From: Pluralibacter sp. UBA7423
GTDB lineage: Bacteria; Pseudomonadota; Gammaproteobacteria; Enterobacterales; Enterobacteriaceae
Direction of reading: 5' to 3'
NCBI GenBank assembly: GCA_002470465.1
Contig: DKMD01000022.1
Span: 21,372-85,371, forward strand
Length of the DNA: 64,000 nt
Part shown: one piece after another, positions 32,418-44,092 of the stretch
Layout: each line of letters opens with the position of its first letter
How positions within the stretch are numbered: position 1 is the stretch's first letter
The notes under the pieces: generated by a model
The model's input: the letters and a program-made list of their open reading frames with translations, nothing else
Database searches by the model: none
Told to the model about the DNA's origin: nothing
Made by a program: the position numbers and the translations under genes

Positions 32418-33127
32418 TATGCCTGCTCCTGAAGTCCACTACGGGTAAGGTAAAATTCTGCCAGCCGCAAATCTTCCGGGCGGGTCACTTTAATATTATC
32501 AGCGCGTCCGGCGACAAGCTCAGGATGGAAGCCACAATATTCCAGCGCCGAGGCTTCATCCGTGATCGTCGCGCCTTCATTAAGCGCCCGGGTCAGGCAG
32601 TCAAAAAGAAGTTCGCGAGGGAAAAACTGCGGCGTCAGCGCGTGCCAGAGATCGGTGCGATCGACGGTATGGGCAATCGCCTCTTTACCGGGTTCGGCAC
32701 GTTTCATGGTATCGCGAACCGGGGCCGCAAGAATGCCGCCGACGCGGCTGGTTTCGCTCAGGGCGAGTAAATTCGCCAGATCGTCCTGATGCAGGCATGG
32801 ACGCGCTGCATCGTGTACCAGCACCCATTCGGCATCGCCTGCTGCACGCAGGCCCGCCAGGACGGAATCGGCACGCTCGATGCCGCCTTCAACGACGGTA
32901 ATTTGCGGGTGGCTGGCGAGAGAAAGCTGCTGAAAGCGGGCGTCGCCGTCGCTGATGGCGATGATGACGCGTTCAACCCGCGGATGGGCCAGCAAGGCGG
33001 CTACCGCGTGTTCGAGAATCGTTTTGTTACCGATTGAGAGATATTGCTTCGGGCATTCCGTTTGCATACGGCGGCCAAAACCGGCTGCCGGCACCACGGC
33101 GCAAACGCCCGGAAAAGTGGCTGCCAT
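32417..33127 (-). CDS. ispD: IspD, 2-C-methyl-D-erythritol 4-phosphate cytidylyltransferase
   Basis: The 236-residue nucleotidyltransferase has the CTP-binding loop [11 protein letters not shown], the central [10 protein letters not shown], and [10 protein letters not shown] near the C-terminus. It carries out the third step of the MEP pathway. It lies 20 nt downstream of ftsB. Confidence 0.97.
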   Translation of the reverse strand: MAATFPGVCAVVPAAGFGRRMQTECPKQYLSIGNKTILEHAVAALLAHPRVERVIIAISDGDARFQQLSLASHPQITVVEGGIERADSVLAGLRAAGDAEWVLVHDAARPCLHQDDLANLLALSETSRVGGILAAPVRDTMKRAEPGKEAIAHTVDRTDLWHALTPQFFPRELLFDCLTRALNEGATITDEASALEYCGFHPELVAGRADNIKVTRPEDLRLAEFYLTRSGLQEQA

Positions 33128-33147
33128 GCGGTTATCCTGGCTTGAAT

Positions 33148-33465
33148 TTATTGATTATTCCGCCCAGAGCTCTGACTCTGATTGCGTTTGGACGCATCCG
33201 GCACCAGACGATAAAACGTTTCGCCCGGACGAGTCATGCTGAGCTCGTTGCGAGCGCGTTCTTCGATAGCTTCCTGGCCGCCGTTGAGGTCGTCAATTTC
33301 GGCAAAAAGCTGATCGTTGCGCGCTTTAAGTTTGGCGTTGGTTGCCTGCTGAGCCGCCACGTCGTCGTTGACGCGGCTGTAGTCGTGCAGACCGTTCTTG
33401 CCGAACCACAGTGAGTACTGCAGCCAGACCAGAAGTGCCAGCAACAGCAGCGTTAATTTACCCAT
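33148..33465 (-). CDS. ftsB: FtsB, divisome coiled-coil protein
   Basis: The 105-residue bitopic protein has a short cytoplasmic tail, one transmembrane helix ([18 protein letters not shown]) and a periplasmic coiled coil (about residues 28-70). The essential division protein forms the FtsQLB complex. The C-terminus [11 protein letters not shown] is conserved with E. coli FtsB. Confidence 0.96.
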   Translation of the reverse strand: MGKLTLLLLALLVWLQYSLWFGKNGLHDYSRVNDDVAAQQATNAKLKARNDQLFAEIDDLNGGQEAIEERARNELSMTRPGETFYRLVPDASKRNQSQSSGRNNQ

Positions 33466-33615
33466 CCTGCCCCCAAAAAAACGGCATCATCATCCCAAAA
33501 CTTGCCGGAGTGCTCTACCCAGGCCTGCGGACGATGCCGCGTATCGCGGGAAATGTACCACATTTTGTCTCGGGAGTCGTAGGTCCAATCAAATCGAATG
33601 CACTTCCGGGCGCGC

Positions 33616-33942
33616 TTAACCCAGTAACCACAGGAACAGCAGGCCAAAGAGAGCCGCGACCGTTATCAGCGTCACCACAATACTGTAGAGGAGTTTGCCG
33701 TTCATCAGCGAGTGCAAAGCGATGCCGATCACCACAGAAACGGGCAGCAGCGCCAGAAAGAAGGGCCAGGTGTAGAGGAAGAAGAACAGCGTGTTGCTGC
33801 CATAAAACAAAAAGGGAATACCGAGCGCCAATAGCCATGCGACAAAACCCACGACCGCGCCGGACAAAGACCAGGTGGTCTCTTCGGTGTCCATTGTCAT
33901 GGGTTCTGTATGAGTGATGGTAATGTTCTGGGCATTGCGCAT
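33616..33942 (-). CDS. ygbE: YgbE, DUF3561 inner-membrane protein
   Basis: The 108-residue protein has three hydrophobic segments (about residues 30-50, 55-75 and 85-107). It matches E. coli YgbE, whose function is unknown. It sits between cysC and ftsB, as in E. coli. The 150 bp to ftsB contain no gene I can support. Confidence 0.88.
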   Translation of the reverse strand: MRNAQNITITHTEPMTMDTEETTWSLSGAVVGFVAWLLALGIPFLFYGSNTLFFFLYTWPFFLALLPVSVVIGIALHSLMNGKLLYSIVVTLITVAALFGLLFLWLLG

Positions 33943-33984
33943 ATCAAATCCTGTTTCCTGACTGGCCGGAAAACCGGCCCGGTC

Positions 33985-34590
33985 TCAGGATCTGATAATA
34001 TCGCCCTGTCTCAGCAGGTCTAATAATTGGTTAACCAAATTTGTTACCAATTGTTCGCCATTGAGGTGAATATCTGCCTTTTCCGGGGCTTCATAAACCG
34101 AGTCAATGCCGGTGAAATTACGCAGTTCACCGGCGCGGGCTTTCTTATACAGGCCTTTCGGATCGCGGGTTTCACATACGGCCAGCGGCGTGTCGACGAA
34201 CACTTCGATAAAACGCCCTTCTCCTACACGATCCCGTACCATCTGCCTTTCCGCACGGTGCGGAGAGATAAAGGCGGTCAACACGACCAGTCCCGCCTCC
34301 ACCATCAGCTTTGCAACTTCCCCAACGCGGCGAATGTTCTCTTTGCGATCGTCATCGCTGAAGCCCAAATCGCTGCACAGTCCGTGACGCACGTTATCGC
34401 CATCCAGCAGATAAGTGCTGACGCCAAGCTCATGCAGCGCCTCTTCCAGCGCCCCGGCGACCGTGGATTTTCCCGAGCCCGAAAGCCCGGTAAACCACAG
34501 CACAACTCCGCGATGCCCGTGGTGCTGTTCGCGCTGAGACGGCGTTACGGGATGGGCGTGCCAGACGACGTTTTCGTCATGCTGCGCCAT
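33985..34590 (-). CDS. cysC: CysC, adenylylsulfate (APS) kinase
   Basis: The 201-residue kinase phosphorylates APS to PAPS. It has the P-loop GLSGSGKST and the FISPHRAER segment containing the phosphorylated serine of E. coli CysC. The ATG at 34590 overlaps the cysN stop (TGATG); a GTG one codon upstream is the alternative. Last gene of the cysGDNC operon. Confidence 0.96.
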   Translation of the reverse strand: MAQHDENVVWHAHPVTPSQREQHHGHRGVVLWFTGLSGSGKSTVAGALEEALHELGVSTYLLDGDNVRHGLCSDLGFSDDDRKENIRRVGEVAKLMVEAGLVVLTAFISPHRAERQMVRDRVGEGRFIEVFVDTPLAVCETRDPKGLYKKARAGELRNFTGIDSVYEAPEKADIHLNGEQLVTNLVNQLLDLLRQGDIIRS

Positions 34591-36020
34591 CACTGGCCTC
34601 CCAGCAGATCGCGTGCGCCCCAGTGCGGGAAGTGCTTACGCACCAGCGCGTTCAGCTCCAGCTCAAAGGCGCTGAATTCACTGCTGCCTGCCGCTGTGCT
34701 CTGCTGCTGCGGCTCACGTACCATCCCGGCACCGACCGTCACGTTGCTCAGGCGATCGATAAAGATAAGCCCGCCGGTCACCGGGTTTTGCTGATACTTA
34801 TCCAGCACCAGCGGTTCATCGAAGGTCAAATCCACCAGGCCAATGCCGTTCAGCGGCAGGCTGGTCACTTCGCGCTGGGTCAGGTTATTGATATCCACCT
34901 GATACTGAATGCCGTCTACGCGCGCGCGGGTTTTCTTCCCGGCAATTTTAATTTCATAACTCTGACCCGGCTGCAGTGGCTGTTCAGCCATCCACACTAC
35001 GTCCACGCTGGCGCTTTGCACGGCAGGCAGCGTTTCGCTGACGTCCACCAGCAGATCACCGCGACTGATGTCGATTTCATCCTTCAGCACCAGGGTGATC
35101 GCTTCCCCGGCGGCTGCCTGTTGCAGATCGCCGTCAAAAGTGACGATACGCGCCACGGCGGATTCCACGCCCGACGGCAGCACTTTCACACGCTGGCCGA
35201 CGGTGACCGTACCGGACGCAAGCGTCCCGGAGAAGCCGCGAAAGTCGAGATTCGGACGGTTGACGTACTGCACCGGGAAGCGCAGCGGCTGGCTTTCCAC
35301 CACGCGCTGAATCTGCACGGTTTCCAGTACTTCAAGCAGCGTCGGGCCGCTGTACCACGGCATTTTTTCGCTCTGGCTGGCGACGTTATCCCCTTCCAGT
35401 GCCGACAGCGGTACGAAACGAATGTCCAGCTCGCCTGGCAGCTGCTCTGCAAAGGTCAGATAAGCTTCGCGGATCTCATTGAACGTCTCTTCGCTATAAC
35501 CAACGAGATCCATTTTGTTCACCGCCACCACCAGATGCTTAATGCCCAGCAATGTGGAAATGAAGCTGTGACGACGAGTTTGATCGAGCACGCCTTTACG
35601 CGCGTCCATCAGCAGGATAGCGAGATCGCAGGTGGACGCACCGGTCGCCATATTGCGGGTGTACTGTTCGTGGCCCGGGGTGTCCGCGATGATGAACTTG
35701 CGCTTTTCGGTAGAAAAGTAGCGATACGCCACGTCAATGGTGATGCCCTGCTCGCGTTCAGCCTGGAGGCCATCTACCAGCAGCGCCAGGTCGAGCTTTT
35801 CGCCCTGAGTACCGTGACGCTTGCTGTCATTGTGCAGCGAAGAGAGCTGATCTTCATAAATCTGGCGGGTATCGTGCAGCAGGCGACCAATCAGCGTACT
35901 TTTGCCGTCATCCACGCTGCCGCAGGTCAGGAAACGCAGCAGGCTTTTGTGCTGCTGGGCGTGCAGATACGCTTCCACGCCGCCTTCATCGGCAATCTGT
36001 TGTGCAATCGTTGTGTTCAT
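34590..36020 (-). CDS. cysN: CysN, ATP sulfurylase large subunit (GTPase)
   Basis: The 476-residue EF-Tu-like GTPase has [14 protein letters not shown] (G1), [12 protein letters not shown] (G3) and VNKMDLV (G4). It couples GTP hydrolysis to APS synthesis by CysD. It is located 9 nt after cysD and overlaps cysC. Confidence 0.97.
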   Translation of the reverse strand: MNTTIAQQIADEGGVEAYLHAQQHKSLLRFLTCGSVDDGKSTLIGRLLHDTRQIYEDQLSSLHNDSKRHGTQGEKLDLALLVDGLQAEREQGITIDVAYRYFSTEKRKFIIADTPGHEQYTRNMATGASTCDLAILLMDARKGVLDQTRRHSFISTLLGIKHLVVAVNKMDLVGYSEETFNEIREAYLTFAEQLPGELDIRFVPLSALEGDNVASQSEKMPWYSGPTLLEVLETVQIQRVVESQPLRFPVQYVNRPNLDFRGFSGTLASGTVTVGQRVKVLPSGVESAVARIVTFDGDLQQAAAGEAITLVLKDEIDISRGDLLVDVSETLPAVQSASVDVVWMAEQPLQPGQSYEIKIAGKKTRARVDGIQYQVDINNLTQREVTSLPLNGIGLVDLTFDEPLVLDKYQQNPVTGGLIFIDRLSNVTVGAGMVREPQQQSTAAGSSEFSAFELELNALVRKHFPHWGARDLLGGQ

Positions 36021-36029
36021 GGCGGCTCC

Positions 36030-36938
36030 TTAGAAATAACCCTGGCGTTTCTTCAGCTCCATGGAGCCTGCCTGGTCGCGGTCAATCACGCGACCCTGTC
36101 GTTCACTGGTGGTCGACACCAGCATCTCTTCAATAATTTCCGGTAAGGTCTGCGCTTCGGACTCCACCGCACCGGTGAGCGGCCAGCAGCCCAGCGTACG
36201 GAAACGCACCATACGCTGCTTGATCACCTCGCCCGGCTGTAAATCGATGCGATCGTCGTCGATCATCATCAGCATCCCGTCGCGCTCCAGCACCGGGCGC
36301 GGTGCGGCCAGATACAGTGGAACAATTTCAATATTTTCCAGATAGATATACTGCCAGATATCCAGCTCGGTCCAGTTAGAGAGCGGGAAGACGCGAATGC
36401 TTTCGCCTTTGTTAATCTGACCGTTGTAGTTGTGCCACAGCTCAGGACGCTGATTTTTCGGATCCCAGCGGTGGAAGCGATCGCGGAAGGAGTAAATACG
36501 CTCTTTGGCGCGGGACTTCTCTTCGTCGCGGCGTGCCCCGCCGAACGCGGCATCAAAGCCATATTTGTTCAGCGCCTGCTTCAGACCTTCGGTCTTCATG
36601 ATGTCGGTGTGCTTGGCGCTGCCGTGGACAAACGGGTTAATGCCCATCGCCACGCCTTCCGGGTTTTTATGCACCAGCAGCTCACAGCCATAGGCTTTGG
36701 CGGTACGGTCGCGGAACTCGTACATCTCACGGAATTTCCAGCCCGTATCCACGTGCAGCAGCGGGAACGGCAGGGTTCCCGGATAGAACGCCTTACGCGC
36801 CAGGTGCAGCATCACGCTGGAGTCTTTGCCGATGGAGTACATCATCACCGGGTTGGAGAATTCTGCTGCCACCTCGCGGATGATATGGATGCTTTCCGCC
36901 TCCAGCTGCCGCAGGTGAGTGAGTCGTTTTTGGTCCAT
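36030..36938 (-). CDS. cysD: CysD, ATP sulfurylase small (catalytic) subunit
   Basis: The 302-residue protein is of the PAPS-reductase/ATP-pyrophosphatase fold, with the PP-loop [17 protein letters not shown] and the conserved [12 protein letters not shown]. It activates sulfate to APS with CysN. It follows cysG by 9 nt, so cysG, cysD, cysN and cysC are one transcript. Confidence 0.97.
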   Translation of the reverse strand: MDQKRLTHLRQLEAESIHIIREVAAEFSNPVMMYSIGKDSSVMLHLARKAFYPGTLPFPLLHVDTGWKFREMYEFRDRTAKAYGCELLVHKNPEGVAMGINPFVHGSAKHTDIMKTEGLKQALNKYGFDAAFGGARRDEEKSRAKERIYSFRDRFHRWDPKNQRPELWHNYNGQINKGESIRVFPLSNWTELDIWQYIYLENIEIVPLYLAAPRPVLERDGMLMMIDDDRIDLQPGEVIKQRMVRFRTLGCWPLTGAVESEAQTLPEIIEEMLVSTTSERQGRVIDRDQAGSMELKKRQGYF

Positions 36939-36947
36939 AACCGTTCC

Positions 36948-38363
36948 TTAAGCCAGATTCACCACAGAAGAGTTGAATCCCTCCTGCTGTAGGTTGTGTT
37001 GAAACCAGGCAAGTTGATGATGCAGCTGCACCACTTCACCCACCACCAGCAGCGCTGGCATTGGGGCATCTTTCGCGAGGCTTTCGAGTTGTTGTAAGGT
37101 GCCGACGGTCACCTGCTGATCGGCCCGGGTACCGCGGCTGATCACCGCCACCGGCGTCAGGCTGTCTCGCCCGTGCTGAATAAGCTGCTGGCTGATTTCA
37201 GCCGCCTTCATGGTGCCCATATAGATAGCCAGCGTCTGGCGGCTCTGTGCCAGCTGTGCCCAGTCAAACGGGGTGCTGTCGGCTTTGTAATGTCCGGTAA
37301 CAAAGGTCACGCTCTGGGCGAAATCGCGATGGGTCAGCGGGATCCCGGCATAAGCCGTGGCCCCTGCTGCTGCCGTGACGCCCGGCACGACCTGAAAAGG
37401 AATGCCGGCTTCGGCGGCAGCCTGTAACTCTTCGCCGCCGCGGCCAAAAATAAACGGATCGCCGCCCTTCAGGCGCACCACGTTTTTTCCTGCCTGCGCC
37501 GCTTCCACCAGCATCCGGTTGGTCTCATGCTGCGGGACGCTGTGGGTGCCTGCACGTTTGCCGACGCAGATCATCTCCGCATCACGCCGCACCAGCTCCC
37601 GCACGCCTTCGCTGACCAGATGGTCGTAAAACACGACGTCAGCCTGCTGAATCACCTGCAAGCCGCGCAGCGTCAGCAGACCTGCATCGCCCGGGCCCGC
37701 GCCAACCAATACGATTTCACCAATTTTGCGTTCAGGCTGATTCAGCTCATCCTCCAGCGCCTGCTGAGCCGCCGCTTCATTCCCGGCCACCATCAGGCTG
37801 GCAAACCGCCCCGTGAACACGCGCTCCCAGAAGCGGCGACGTTCCGCAACCGTCTGCAAACGCGTCTGAATATGGTGTCGCCAGAAGCTCGCCTTCTGCG
37901 CCATTCGCCCAAGGCTTGTTGGCAACAGCGCTTCAATTTTTTCGCGCAGCAGGCGCGCCAGCACGGGCGCGGTGCCGCCGGAAGAGATCGCCACCAGTAA
38001 AGGCGATCTGTCGACAATCGACGGGAAGATAAAGGAGCACAGCGGCTGATTATCGACAACGTTCACCAGCCGCTGGCGGGCGTTAGCCGCCTCATAGACG
38101 CGCTGGTTCAGCTCACGATCGTCGGTGGCGGCAATCACCAGAAACACCGGATCAATCTGCGTTTCATCGAATTCTTCAGCAAGCCAGACAATGGCCTGCT
38201 CGTTAACCTGTTCGCTGAGTTCTGCACAGAGCTGTCGCGCCACCAGACGCACCTCTGCCCCGGCCCGCCGCAGCAGGAGGATTTTTCGGGCCGCCACGTC
38301 ACCGCCGCCGATCACCAGAACAGGGCGGCCTTTCAAAGTGGCAAAGAGAGGTAAATAGTCCAC
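36948..38363 (-). CDS. cysG: CysG, siroheme synthase (in the sulfate operon)
   Basis: The 471-residue trifunctional enzyme has an N-terminal dehydrogenase/ferrochelatase domain with [11 protein letters not shown], Asp104 in NVVDN and Ser128 in AISSGG. The C-terminal uroporphyrinogen III methyltransferase domain has [15 protein letters not shown] and [15 protein letters not shown]. Siroheme is the cofactor of CysI, so placement at the head of cysDNC is logical. In E. coli cysG lies in the nir locus; this may be a second copy. First gene of the operon. Confidence 0.95.
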   Translation of the reverse strand: MDYLPLFATLKGRPVLVIGGGDVAARKILLLRRAGAEVRLVARQLCAELSEQVNEQAIVWLAEEFDETQIDPVFLVIAATDDRELNQRVYEAANARQRLVNVVDNQPLCSFIFPSIVDRSPLLVAISSGGTAPVLARLLREKIEALLPTSLGRMAQKASFWRHHIQTRLQTVAERRRFWERVFTGRFASLMVAGNEAAAQQALEDELNQPERKIGEIVLVGAGPGDAGLLTLRGLQVIQQADVVFYDHLVSEGVRELVRRDAEMICVGKRAGTHSVPQHETNRMLVEAAQAGKNVVRLKGGDPFIFGRGGEELQAAAEAGIPFQVVPGVTAAAGATAYAGIPLTHRDFAQSVTFVTGHYKADSTPFDWAQLAQSRQTLAIYMGTMKAAEISQQLIQHGRDSLTPVAVISRGTRADQQVTVGTLQQLESLAKDAPMPALLVVGEVVQLHHQLAWFQHNLQQEGFNSSVVNLA

Positions 38364-38600
38364 AGCGCTACAACTCAGTTACATTCAGCATAGGGGGACT
38401 ATAGGGGGAGGCTCTGAGCAAATGAAATTACGAAATGGAATGAGTAGTTCCGCAAAGGAATAACACCCCGGAAATGCAAATGCCAAAAAGTGCTTAACGC
38501 GGCTTATTTCATCCGTTTAAGAAGAAATGAAATTGTGTTAAATCGGTCACAGTTTCATACTAGAACGGTTTATTATTTTGCCCTGACGTAAGGACACACT
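38364..38600. promoter_or_regulatory. Divergent cysG/iap promoter region
   Basis: These 237 bp between divergent cysG and iap are AT-rich and hold no ORF. They should contain the CysB-activated promoter of cysGDNC and the iap promoter. CysB sites are too degenerate to place by eye. Confidence 0.5.
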
Positions 38601-39644
38601 ATGTTTTCCGCCTTGTGCCGCCGCCTCTTTCCTCTGGCGTTAGGCGCATGTTTAACGGCTCCCGTTTTTGCCGCATCGCTTCCCGTTGGTAACATTGCCA
38701 ACCAGCAGGCCCGCTATATCGCGACCTATTTTCCCGGCCGTATGACCGGTAGCCCGGCAGAGATGCTCTCAGCGGATTACGTGCGTCAGCAGTTCGCGCA
38801 GATGGGTTACGAAAGCGATATCCGCACCTTTACCAGCCGCTTTATTTATACCAGCAAAGATAAACGTCAGAACTGGCACAAAATCACCGGCAGTACGGTG
38901 ATCGCCGCCCACGAAGGAAAAGCCAGTCAGCAAATTATCGTGATGGCGCATCTCGACACCTACGCGCCGCACAGCGATGCCGACACGGAAAACAACCTTG
39001 GCGGCCTGACGCTGCAGGGCATTGACGATAATGCGATGGGCGTTGGCGTAATGCTGGAGCTGGCAGAGCGCCTGAAGGACATTCCCACCCAATACGGCAT
39101 TCGCTTTGTCGCCACCAGCGGGGAAGAAGAAGGCAAGCTGGGTGCCGACAATCTGCTGTCGCGCATGAGCGCCGGGGAAAGGAAAAACACCCTGCTGGTT
39201 ATTAATCTCGATAATCTGGTGGTAGGCGATAAGCTCTATTTTAACAGCGGGAAATCCACGCCGGCCTCCGTGCGTAAACTGACGCGTGACCGGGCGATAA
39301 GCATCGCTCGCAGCCACGGTATTCAGGCTGCCATGAACCCAGGCCTCAACGCCAGCTTCCCGAAAGGCACCGGATGCTGCAATGACGCGGCCGTTTTCGA
39401 TCAGGCAGGCATTCCGGTCCTCTCCGTTGAAGCGACCAACTGGTTACTTGGCAAAAAAGACGGTTTCCAGCAGCGCGCTAAAAGCCACGCTTTCCCTGAT
39501 GGCACCAGCTGGCATAACGTCCGCCTCGACAACCAACAATACATCGATAAAGCTCTGCCGGGTCGCATCGAGCACCGCGGGCGCGACGTGGTGAAAATCA
39601 TGCTGCCTTTGGTGAAAGAGCTGGCAAAGGCGAAGAAAGGCTAA
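38601..39644 (+). CDS. iap: Iap, periplasmic M28-family aminopeptidase (alkaline phosphatase isozyme conversion)
   Basis: The 347-residue precursor has a signal peptide with a basic start, a hydrophobic core and a probable cleavage near VFAA (about residue 25). The M28 zinc-peptidase motifs are MAHLDTYAPHSDAD, GIDDNAMGVGVMLELA and TSGEEEGKLGADN. In E. coli Iap removes N-terminal arginine from alkaline phosphatase. In E. coli the CRISPR-Cas I-E locus lies downstream; here only a REP element follows. Confidence 0.93.
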   Translation: MFSALCRRLFPLALGACLTAPVFAASLPVGNIANQQARYIATYFPGRMTGSPAEMLSADYVRQQFAQMGYESDIRTFTSRFIYTSKDKRQNWHKITGSTVIAAHEGKASQQIIVMAHLDTYAPHSDADTENNLGGLTLQGIDDNAMGVGVMLELAERLKDIPTQYGIRFVATSGEEEGKLGADNLLSRMSAGERKNTLLVINLDNLVVGDKLYFNSGKSTPASVRKLTRDRAISIARSHGIQAAMNPGLNASFPKGTGCCNDAAVFDQAGIPVLSVEATNWLLGKKDGFQQRAKSHAFPDGTSWHNVRLDNQQYIDKALPGRIEHRGRDVVKIMLPLVKELAKAKKG

Positions 39645-39665
39645 ATCTCTTCCGGCTTCACTGAT

Positions 39666-39737
39666 TGCCCGGTGGCGGCTTACGCCTTACCGGGCCTACG
39701 GGTTTTGTAGGCCGGGCGAACAGAGTGCCGCCCGGCA
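39666..39737. repeat. REP-type palindromic repeat pair
   Basis: TGCCCGGTGGCGG...TACCGGGCCTAC and GTAGGCCGGGCG...GCCGCCCGGCA form an inverted pair between the convergent iap and cysH. Confidence 0.85.
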
Positions 39738-39742
39738 AAACA

Positions 39743-40477
39743 TCACCCTTCGTGCAACCCGCATTCACGTTTAAGCCCAAAGAAGCGTGTTTCTTCTTCT
39801 GCCATGCCCGGCTCCCATTTACGGGTGGTGTGGGTATCGCCGACGGAAAGATAGCCCTGATCCCACAGCGGGTGGTATTTCAGGCCGTGCTTTTGCAGAT
39901 ACTGGTAAACCGTTCGGTTATCCCAGTCGATGATTGGCAAGATTTTAAAGACGCCTCGCTGAATCGCGAGCACAGGTAAATTCGCGCGGCTGCCGGACTG
40001 TTCACGACGCAGGCCCGCAAACCAGGTCTGCGCATTCAACTCTTTTAACGCCCGGTTCATCGGCTCGACTTTGTTGATCTCATTGTATTGCTCAATGCCC
40101 TCAACGCCCTGCTCCCACAGCTTGCCGTAGCGTGCTTCCTGCCACGCCGGACTTTGCTCAGCGCGATAAATCTTCAGGTTGAGCTTCAGCTTGTCGGTCA
40201 GTTCGTCAATAAACTGATACGTCTCCGGAAAGAGATAGCCAGTGTCGGTGAGAATAACCGGGATGTCCGGACGCAGCTGGTTCACCAGATGCAGACTCAC
40301 TGCCGCCTGAATGCCGAAGCTTGAGGAAAGCACATACTCGCCCGGCAGATTTTCCAGCGCCCAGGCGACACGCTCTTCAGCGCTCAGCTTTTCCAGCTGA
40401 CCGTTGGTTTCCGCCAACGCGAGCACGCGTTCGACTTTGGGTAATGCATTAAGGGCGTTCAGATCGAGTACGGACAT
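39743..40477 (-). CDS. cysH: CysH, PAPS reductase
   Basis: The 244-residue thioredoxin-dependent enzyme reduces PAPS to sulfite. It has the PP-loop-like [14 protein letters not shown] and the C-terminal catalytic KRECGLHEG with the redox cysteine. There is no CC...CxxC Fe-S set, as expected for the PAPS (not APS) type. Last gene of cysJIH, separated from cysI by a REP element. Confidence 0.96.
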   Translation of the reverse strand: MSVLDLNALNALPKVERVLALAETNGQLEKLSAEERVAWALENLPGEYVLSSSFGIQAAVSLHLVNQLRPDIPVILTDTGYLFPETYQFIDELTDKLKLNLKIYRAEQSPAWQEARYGKLWEQGVEGIEQYNEINKVEPMNRALKELNAQTWFAGLRREQSGSRANLPVLAIQRGVFKILPIIDWDNRTVYQYLQKHGLKYHPLWDQGYLSVGDTHTTRKWEPGMAEEETRFFGLKRECGLHEG

Positions 40478-40500
40478 AGAGACCTCGTTTGCCTGTTTTG

Positions 40501-40566
40501 TCGGGCGGCACTGCGTTTGCCCGACCTACAAAAACGTAGGCCCGGTAAGCGTAGCGCCACCGGGCG
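40501..40566. repeat. REP-type palindromic repeat between cysI and cysH
   Basis: TCGGGCGGCACTGCG...CCGACCTAC and GTAGGCCCGGTAAGC...CACCGGGCG form an inverted pair inside the cysJIH operon. Here it may set differential mRNA stability. Confidence 0.8.
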
Positions 40567-40574
40567 TTAAAACG

Positions 40575-42287
40575 TTATTCCCAGAAATCCCGGGCCGGAT
40601 CGAGCACCGGACGGACAATCCCCGCGCGCACGGTAAAGTCGCCGAAGCCTTCGTTGGCGTCGCGCTCCTTCGCCCAGCGGCCTACCAGCTCGTCCACGGA
40701 GTCGAGAATTTCTGATTCAGTAATGTTCTCGCGGTACATGCGTGGAATACGCGTACCCATTCGGTTGCCACCAACGTGCAGGTTATAGCGCCCAGGCGCT
40801 TTGCCCACCAGCCCCAGCTCCGCCAGCAGCGCACGGCCGCAGCCGTTTGGGCAGCCCGTCACGCGCAGAACGATATGCTCCTCACCCACGCCATGGCGCG
40901 CCATCACCGCTTCCACTTTGTCGACGAATGACGGCAGGAAGCGCTCGGCTTCCGCCATCGCCAGCGGACAGGTCGGGAAGGAGACGCAGGCCATGGAGTT
41001 TTCGCGCTGCGGCTTCACGGCGTTCATCAGGCCGTGATCCTGGGCGAGCTTTTCAATCTTCGCCTTCTGGCTCTCCGGCACGCCCGCAACGATCAGGTTC
41101 TGGTTGGCAGTCAGGCGGAAATCGCCTTTGTGGATCTTCGCGATCTCCAGCAGGCCCGTTTTCAGCGGTCGATCCGGATAATCCAGAATACGACCGTTTT
41201 CAATAAACAGCGTCAGATGCCATTTATTGTCGATGCCTTTCACCCAGCCGATGCGATCGCCGCGGCCGGTAAATTCATACGGGCGAATTGGCGCGAACGT
41301 CATGCCCGCACGCCGTTCAACCTCAGCTTTAAACACGTCCACGCCGACGCGCTCCAGCGTGTATTTGGTTTTGGCGTTTTTACGGTCGGTACGGTTGCCC
41401 CAGTCGCGCTGAGTGGTAACGACCGCTTCGGCCACGGCCAGCGTATGCTCCAGCGGCAGGAAACCAAACTCGCTCGCGGTGCGGGCGTAGGTTTTCTTGT
41501 TGCCGTGTTCAATAGACAGCCCGCCGCCCACCAGCAGGTTGAAGCCAATCAGCTTGCCTTTCTCTGCGACCGCCACGAAGTTCATATCGTTGGCGTGCAG
41601 ATCCACGTCGTTTTGCGGCGGGATCACTACCGTCGTTTTGAACTTACGCGGCAGATAGGTTTCGCCCAGGATCGGTTCTTCGTCCGTAGTGGCAACCTTT
41701 TCCTGATCGTGCCAGATCTCCGCGTACGCTCGCGTACGTGGCAGCAGATGCTCAGAGAGTTTTTTCGCCCACTCGTAGGCTTCGGCGTGCAGTTCAGACT
41801 CAATCGGGTTCGATGTACAAAGCACATTACGGTTCACGTCATTCGCCGTTGCCAGCGCATCCAGCCCCACTTCATGCAGCATCTGGTGTGCCGGTTTCAC
41901 GTTCTTTTTCAGGATGCCGTGAAACTGGAACGTCTGGCGGTTGGTCAGACGGATGCTGCCGTAAAGGGTGTTGTTTTCAGCAAACTTGTCGATCGACTGC
42001 CACTGCTTGGTGGTGATGATCCCGCCCGGCAGGCGACAGCGCAGCATCATCGCATGACGCGGCTCCAGCTTCTGTTCGGCACGTTCGGCGCGGATATCGC
42101 GATCGTCCTGCTGATACATGCCGTGGAAGCGGATCAGCAGGAAGTTATCGCCGTTGAAGCCGCCCGTCAGGCCATCATGCAGATCCTCAGCAATGGTGCC
42201 GCGCAGGTAATTGCTCTCTTTTTTCAGACGCTCGGCGTCCGACAGTTTGCCTTCGACCACTAAAGGGCCCGGGTGTTTTTCGCTCAT
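40575..42287 (-). CDS. cysI: CysI, sulfite reductase hemoprotein
   Basis: The 570-residue beta subunit reduces sulfite to sulfide. The [4Fe-4S]/siroheme cysteines lie in [17 protein letters not shown] and [16 protein letters not shown]. The start ATG shares its first base with the cysJ stop (TAATG). Siroheme comes from CysG encoded nearby. Confidence 0.97.
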   Translation of the reverse strand: MSEKHPGPLVVEGKLSDAERLKKESNYLRGTIAEDLHDGLTGGFNGDNFLLIRFHGMYQQDDRDIRAERAEQKLEPRHAMMLRCRLPGGIITTKQWQSIDKFAENNTLYGSIRLTNRQTFQFHGILKKNVKPAHQMLHEVGLDALATANDVNRNVLCTSNPIESELHAEAYEWAKKLSEHLLPRTRAYAEIWHDQEKVATTDEEPILGETYLPRKFKTTVVIPPQNDVDLHANDMNFVAVAEKGKLIGFNLLVGGGLSIEHGNKKTYARTASEFGFLPLEHTLAVAEAVVTTQRDWGNRTDRKNAKTKYTLERVGVDVFKAEVERRAGMTFAPIRPYEFTGRGDRIGWVKGIDNKWHLTLFIENGRILDYPDRPLKTGLLEIAKIHKGDFRLTANQNLIVAGVPESQKAKIEKLAQDHGLMNAVKPQRENSMACVSFPTCPLAMAEAERFLPSFVDKVEAVMARHGVGEEHIVLRVTGCPNGCGRALLAELGLVGKAPGRYNLHVGGNRMGTRIPRMYRENITESEILDSVDELVGRWAKERDANEGFGDFTVRAGIVRPVLDPARDFWE

Positions 42288-44092
42288 TAGTAGACATCTC
42301 GCTGATAGCGGCGCTCTACGCGCAGCTCACTTAAATAGTCGTCTGCCGCTTCAGCGTCCATCGCGCCGAATTCAGCAATCACTTCCAGCAAAGCCTGCTC
42401 AACGTCCTTCGCCATGCGATTGGCGTCGCCACAGACATAAATATGGGCACCGTCATTGATCCAGCGCCACAGCTCCGCGCCCTGCTGGCGCAGTTTGTCC
42501 TGTACGTAGACTTTTTCTTTTTGATCTCTGGACCAGGCCAGATCGATTTTTGTCAGGACGCCTTCTTTTACATAGCGCTGCCACTCCACCTGATAGAGGA
42601 AATCGTCGGTGAAGTGCGGGTTACCGAAGAACAGCCAGTTTTTCCCTTCCGCGCCGTCGGCTGCACGCTGCTGCATAAAGGAACGGAACGGCGCGATGCC
42701 GGTGCCAGGACCAATCATGATGATCGGCGTTTCCGGGTTAGCGGGCAGACGGAAGTTGTCGTTATGCTCGATGAAGACGCGCACTTCGCCATCTTCTTCC
42801 AGGCGATCGGCGAGGAAGCTGGAGGCACCGCCCGCGCGGGCACGGCCTTCGATGTCGTAACGCACCACGCCAACGGTCACGTGCACTTCGGTTTCCACTT
42901 CTGCCTGAGAAGAGGCAATGGAATAGAGGCGCGGCGTCAGCGGACGCAGCAGGCCAATCAACGCTTCGGCATCCAGCTGCGCCGGGGAGAAACGCACCAT
43001 ATCAACAATCGGCGTGGTTGCGGCGTAGTGCTGAAGCTGCGCTTTGTTGCCCACCAGAGGCAGCAGTGATTCACTTCGGGTTAGCGTGGCGTAGTTCTCC
43101 ACGATGTTGGCGGTGTTCACGGTCAGTTCGAAATGCCACTGTAGCGCTTCGCTCAGCGGCTGCGCCTGGCCATTCACGGTGACCGTTTCATCACCTTTCA
43201 GCCACAGCAGTTCAACCAGCTCTTTCACCAGCGCCGGATCGTTCTGATACCACACGCCAAGTGCGTCGCCCGGCTGATAACGCAGCCCGGAGTCCGCCAG
43301 ATCGATTTCGATGTGGCGCACATCTTTTTCTGAATCGCGACCGGTGATTTTCTGGTTTACCGCGAGCGTCGCGGTCAGCGGGGCTTCTTTGGTGTACGGG
43401 CTGGAATGCACCTCGTTCACCGCCCCGGCCGCGTTCAGTGCGGCTTGCGCAGGAGTTTCTTTCGGCGCACGCGCTTTCAGCACGTCGACGATACGCGCCC
43501 GCCACTCGGTCGCCGCAGGCTGGAACTCCACGTCGGTATCAACGCGATCCAGCAGGCGTTCTGCGCCAAGCTCGGCCAGCTTGCTGTCAAAATCTTTGCC
43601 TGACTGGCAGAAGAATTCGTAGGAGGTGTCACCGAGGCCAAACACGGCAAACGCCGTGCCGTTCAGCTTCGGCGCTTTTTTCGAGAACAGGAATTTGTGC
43701 AGCGCCACGGCCTCTTCCGGCGGTTCGCCTTCCCCCTGGGTGGAGGTCACCACCACCAGCAGTTTTTCCTGGGCAATTTGTTTGAATTTATAGTCACCCG
43801 CGTTCACCAGCTTGACGTTCAGCTGCGCCGCCAGCAGATCGTCGCGCAGCTGTTCCGCTACGCGCCGCGCGTTGCCGGTTTGCGAGGCGGAAATCAGGGT
43901 GATGGCCGGTGCTTCAGTAGTAACAGGCGTTGCGGCAACCACGCTGCCCGGCTGCTGGTTGAGCATGCCCCAAAAATAGCCAGAAACCCAGGCAAGCTGG
44001 GTCGGTGAAAGATCGGTGGTGGCCGCCTGCAGGCGTGCCAGCTGCTCCGGGTTCAGCGGAAGCAAAGCGGAAGGTGGGGCCTGTGTCGTCAT
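42287..44092 (-). CDS. cysJ: CysJ, sulfite reductase flavoprotein
   Basis: The 601-residue alpha subunit has a flavodoxin domain ([15 protein letters not shown] about residues 70-85, [12 protein letters not shown]). An FAD-binding domain follows ([10 protein letters not shown]), then an NADPH domain ending [16 protein letters not shown]...RRYQRDVY. First gene of the CysB-type cysJIH operon. Confidence 0.97.
   Translation of the reverse strand: MTTQAPPSALLPLNPEQLARLQAATTDLSPTQLAWVSGYFWGMLNQQPGSVVAATPVTTEAPAITLISASQTGNARRVAEQLRDDLLAAQLNVKLVNAGDYKFKQIAQEKLLVVVTSTQGEGEPPEEAVALHKFLFSKKAPKLNGTAFAVFGLGDTSYEFFCQSGKDFDSKLAELGAERLLDRVDTDVEFQPAATEWRARIVDVLKARAPKETPAQAALNAAGAVNEVHSSPYTKEAPLTATLAVNQKITGRDSEKDVRHIEIDLADSGLRYQPGDALGVWYQNDPALVKELVELLWLKGDETVTVNGQAQPLSEALQWHFELTVNTANIVENYATLTRSESLLPLVGNKAQLQHYAATTPIVDMVRFSPAQLDAEALIGLLRPLTPRLYSIASSQAEVETEVHVTVGVVRYDIEGRARAGGASSFLADRLEEDGEVRVFIEHNDNFRLPANPETPIIMIGPGTGIAPFRSFMQQRAADGAEGKNWLFFGNPHFTDDFLYQVEWQRYVKEGVLTKIDLAWSRDQKEKVYVQDKLRQQGAELWRWINDGAHIYVCGDANRMAKDVEQALLEVIAEFGAMDAEAADDYLSELRVERRYQRDVY

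Noticed and set aside
34623..36146. 507-residue open frame opposite cysN
   Set aside because: Antisense shadow of a strongly conserved gene with no domain of its own.
41034..42263. 409-residue open frame opposite cysI
   Set aside because: Antisense shadow; cysI is intact and collinear with its family.
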